Assembly: GCF_000731985.1 (NCBI RefSeq)
Contig: NZ_JNCS01000004.1
Coordinates: 310,001 to 374,000, forward strand
Reading direction: 5' to 3'
Length of the DNA: 64,000 bases
From: Natrinema altunense
GTDB taxonomy: Archaea; Halobacteriota; Halobacteria; Halobacteriales; Natrialbaceae
The notes below the pieces were generated by a model, which saw only the letters and a program-made list of their open reading frames with translations, searched no databases and was not told the DNA's origin. The position numbers were made by a program, and so were the translations under genes. This document shows positions 62,265 to 64,000 of the stretch, piece by piece (the stretch's first letter is position 1; every line of letters begins with the position of its first letter).

Positions 62265-62673
62265 GATCGAATCACGTCACAGGGGGGAAGGACCGAGGCC
62301 GTATTAGCAGTCGGATTTGGCCTGCTAGCCGTGCCTAGTGGCCACAATGAGCAATTTCGGTCTCCCGACCGTCCCACCTCGTTACGTTTCCTCCCGGTGG
62401 TATCGAACGACGGCTCCCCCATCCCCCGTAACTCGGGGAATCGTTTTCCGGCCGAAGAGTCAGTGGCAGGAGAGTTGTATGTGTGGGTAGGTATCATACC
62501 TCTCCCCTCTATCCCAGGACGATATATTACTTTCTATTACCGTGTTCGTTCCTAACATGGCTGTTGTGCCGTGGCTATCGTCGTTTCGCGCTCACAGCGA
62601 CATCCACGGCCTCGAGCGACCGCTCGCACAATGCGCGCTGTGACTTTATTCCCGTCGCGGATGTAGCCCGGTC
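62265..62673. other. 409-base gap with a promoter-like AT box and a 28-codon frame
   Basis: No gene of usual size. GATATATTAC (62521-62530) is a good TATA candidate on the plus strand and is followed at 62557 by an ATG frame of only 28 codons (MAVVPWLSSF...), ending at 62643 just before the TTTATT box of the next gene. I do not call the frame. A small palindrome AGGTATCATACCT (62489-62501) lies upstream. Confidence 0.4.
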
Positions 62674-63012
62674 ATGGTCGACACTGGCGAGACGCCGGCG
62701 ACGGAAGGGGACGATGCGGCCGTCGAGGAGATAGAGAACCTCAATTTCGGGCAATCGGTCTACGACGAGGACGGCAACCGACTCGGTCGCATTCGGGGAT
62801 TCGAGCGGGGTGGATTCTTCGTCACGACCCGCGAGGGAGCCGAAGCGATGAGCGTCGACCACGCCCGTTCGGGCCACGAGTTCGGTGAGGCGCATCTGAT
62901 GTGGCGATGTATGGAGTGTGGCGAGATGGGCGAAATCGACGAGGGCCTGCCCGACGAGTGTCCGAACTGCAACACCGAACGGGAGGATCTGATGTACTGG
63001 ACCGAGGACTGA
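62674..63012 (+). CDS. rubredoxin-like small protein (DUF7130-type)
   Basis: 112 residues. Seen: a PRC-barrel-like strand pattern (GQSVYDEDGNRLGRIRGFE and GAEAMSV), then a C-terminal zinc or iron ribbon CMECGEMG with CPNC (four Cys) and the ending EDLMYWTED. The ribbon resembles rubredoxin and related metal sites. Function unknown. A TTTATT box at 62645-62650 is about 26 bases before the ATG and indicates leaderless expression. It is followed 88 bases on by a clear paralog with the same box. Confidence 0.8.
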   Translation: MVDTGETPATEGDDAAVEEIENLNFGQSVYDEDGNRLGRIRGFERGGFFVTTREGAEAMSVDHARSGHEFGEAHLMWRCMECGEMGEIDEGLPDECPNCNTEREDLMYWTED

Positions 63013-63073
63013 CTCGAGGCTATCACTCGAGGGATCGCTGTCGACACCTGAGGGTTCTATATAGCACGTCAGG

Positions 63074-63080
63074 ATTTATT
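63074..63080 (+). promoter_or_regulatory. TATA-like box ATTTATT of the second rubredoxin-like gene
   Basis: Centred about 24 bases before ATG 63101, it favours that start over the in-frame ATG at 63116. The same TTTATT box precedes the paralog at 62674. Confidence 0.5.
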
Positions 63081-63100
63081 CCTGCCCGTGGCGTAGATCC

Positions 63101-63409
63101 ATGACGGTGGCTCACATGGATAAAGAACAGCCGCGACTGGCGTTCGGGACGACGGTCTACGCCGAGGATGGTACGGAAATCGGACAGGTTCGCGGAATCG
63201 ACGAAAACGGACTCTACATCACGCTCCGGGACGGCATCGAAGGGATGAGCGTCGAACACGTCAGATCTGGGCAGGCCTTCGGCGAGGCCGAACTGCTGTG
63301 GCGTTGCTGGGAGTGTGGCGAACTGGGTCGACTCGACCAGGACATCCCCGACGCGTGTCCTTCCTGCGGTGCCGATCGGGAGGAGTTGTACTATTGGACC
63401 GAAGATTAA
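63101..63409 (+). CDS. second rubredoxin-like small protein (DUF7130-type)
   Basis: 102 residues, paralog of the gene at 62674. The two share FGTTVYAEDGTEIGQVRG/FGQSVYDEDGNRLGRIRG, MSVEHVRSGQAFGEAELLWRC/MSVDHARSGHEFGEAHLMWRC, the four-Cys ribbon (CWECGELG and CPSC) and the end YYWTED/MYWTED. They probably arose by tandem duplication. Each has its own TATA box, so they are separate transcripts. Both are likely metal-binding proteins of unknown role. Confidence 0.8.
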   Translation: MTVAHMDKEQPRLAFGTTVYAEDGTEIGQVRGIDENGLYITLRDGIEGMSVEHVRSGQAFGEAELLWRCWECGELGRLDQDIPDACPSCGADREELYYWTED

Positions 63410-63780
63410 GGGACGGCCGAACCGTTTCAGTGATCCCTCCCCTTTCGATGACACTGAAATCTCGCCCCTCATTGACGCCCGAGTCGTTTTTCGATTGAGG
63501 CCGCAGTAGTGAGAGTCGTCGTCCCGTCGTCACCGTCGAGAGGCGGGAAATCCAGTAGCGATGTGACGAGTACCGTCCGTTCGCATCTCGACTGGACCGT
63601 ATCGATACCTCTCCCGCGCGTGTGTCCTCCTCCGAACGTATTGCCCGACACTGGCCGAGTTACGGATGGGCGATCGGTTCCTCGAGGCACACCGTCCGCG
63701 TCCGTTTTTCTTCATAAATATTGGTTGTGTAAATCGATAGTCTTATTAACAATCGTTACACACTGCGAAAACGGTTCGCT
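63410..63780. other. 371-base gap before the last gene start
   Basis: No gene recognised. A 73-codon minus-strand frame (63469-63690) lacks any feature or promoter and was rejected. The right end holds an AT-rich promoter with an inverted repeat, described separately. Confidence 0.4.
63726..63762 (+). promoter_or_regulatory. TATA box flanked by an inverted repeat TGTGTAA/TTACACA
   Basis: TGTGTAAATCGAT (63726-63738) and ATCGTTACACA (63752-63762) are inverted copies with a perfect 7-base outer arm, flanking the box TCTTATTAAC (63741-63750). A repressor dimer bound here would block TATA recognition. The ATG at 63781 follows about 35 bases after the box. The regulator is not identified. Confidence 0.45.
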
Positions 63781-64000
63781 ATGAGTGAACTATTATCAAA
63801 CAAAGGCGCAATTGTTGCCGAGCTACCGAGTGAAACCGATCGGGCACGCACGTTCGTGCTTGCCAGGGGCAGGGAGTTCGGGTCGCAACCAACCCGATCG
63901 AGGCCGTTCAACACGAGGCGAAATACGGGCAGGAAACCCAGTGCTGGAATCTAATGATGAGCGACACTGACGCGGCAACTGTCCACGAGAAGGGGCGGGC
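63781..64000 (+). pseudogene. truncated, probably frameshifted gene start at the right edge
   Basis: From the ATG the frame reads MSELLSNKGAIVAELPSETD and RARTFVLAR, then turns into an Arg-rich stretch and stops before 63960. In another frame, from about 63861 to the edge, the sequence reads on as plausible protein: GQGVRVATNPIEAVQHEAKY, GQETQCWNLMMSDTDAAT, VHEKGR. The change lies near the GGGGCAGGGAG run (63866-63876), so a one- or two-base indel (or sequencing error) is likely. The family is not recognised and the gene continues beyond the window. Confidence 0.4.

Noticed and set aside
63469-63690. 73-codon minus-strand frame in the gap after the rubredoxin-like genes
   Set aside because: No promoter, no recognisable domain and unremarkable composition.

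Overview
The window looks like a chromosomal segment of a halophilic archaeon of the class Halobacteria, most likely a Natrinema/Haloterrigena-type member of the Natrialbales. The reasons are the high GC, the very acidic proteins, Tat-type lipoproteins (RR plus AGC lipobox), many leaderless genes with a TATA-like box 25-35 bases before the start codon, archaeal-only genes (PolD large subunit, Hef, Hel308, Cgi121, PurO) and a gene for halocin C8, a bacteriocin-like peptide known from a few haloarchaeal genera. The genus is inferred from gene content only.

Layout. 1-3718 (minus): a thiamine-type ABC importer, thiB-thiP-thiQ, with thiQ cut by the left edge. 3827-4948: an AI-2E-family permease. 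5049-9501: the accessory part of the window. It holds the halocin C8 precursor, a FilR1-type regulator, a two-helix mini-protein, and an operon of one or two tiny ORFs with an ABC-2-like membrane protein that has no ATPase beside it. 9678-15008: a DUF5518-like protein, a MacB/LolD-type ABC exporter, a small membrane protein and a NatA-type ABC-2 exporter. 15096-23975: metabolic genes (rpiA, type 2 IPP isomerase, phosphohexomutase, cysE, purO), several small proteins and a broken larB remnant. 24231-24303: tRNA-Gln(CTG).

24434-29755: a rhodanese lipoprotein, an Old-Yellow-Enzyme-type reductase, and a zinc alcohol dehydrogenase divergent from an amidohydrolase-DUF59 pair. These last three resemble the accessory genes of bacterial propane monooxygenase clusters, but no monooxygenase is present. 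29816-41353: cgi121-hel308, UspA, phosphate permease, ferredoxin, malate dehydrogenase, SLOG protein, p27-type zinc finger, PAP2 phosphatase and Hef. Both Hel308 and Hef carry PCNA-box-like motifs. 41625-48603: lipoprotein, TspO, polyprenol-kinase-like protein, a CBS protein overlapping glyS, small proteins, and a Tat-exported orphan in an AT-richer stretch.

49071-55297 (minus): a complete five-gene Dpp/Opp importer. 55553-61115: a PPC-domain protein followed by the DNA polymerase D large subunit, whose catalytic motif is interrupted by a 494-residue homing-endonuclease intein ending in Gly-Gln instead of His-Asn. 61353-64000: an alpha/beta hydrolase, two paralogous rubredoxin-like small proteins, and at the right edge a gene start that looks frameshifted.

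The window combines housekeeping genes for DNA replication and repair, translation and central metabolism with transport operons and one antimicrobial peptide locus. I see no insertion sequence, CRISPR array or rRNA.
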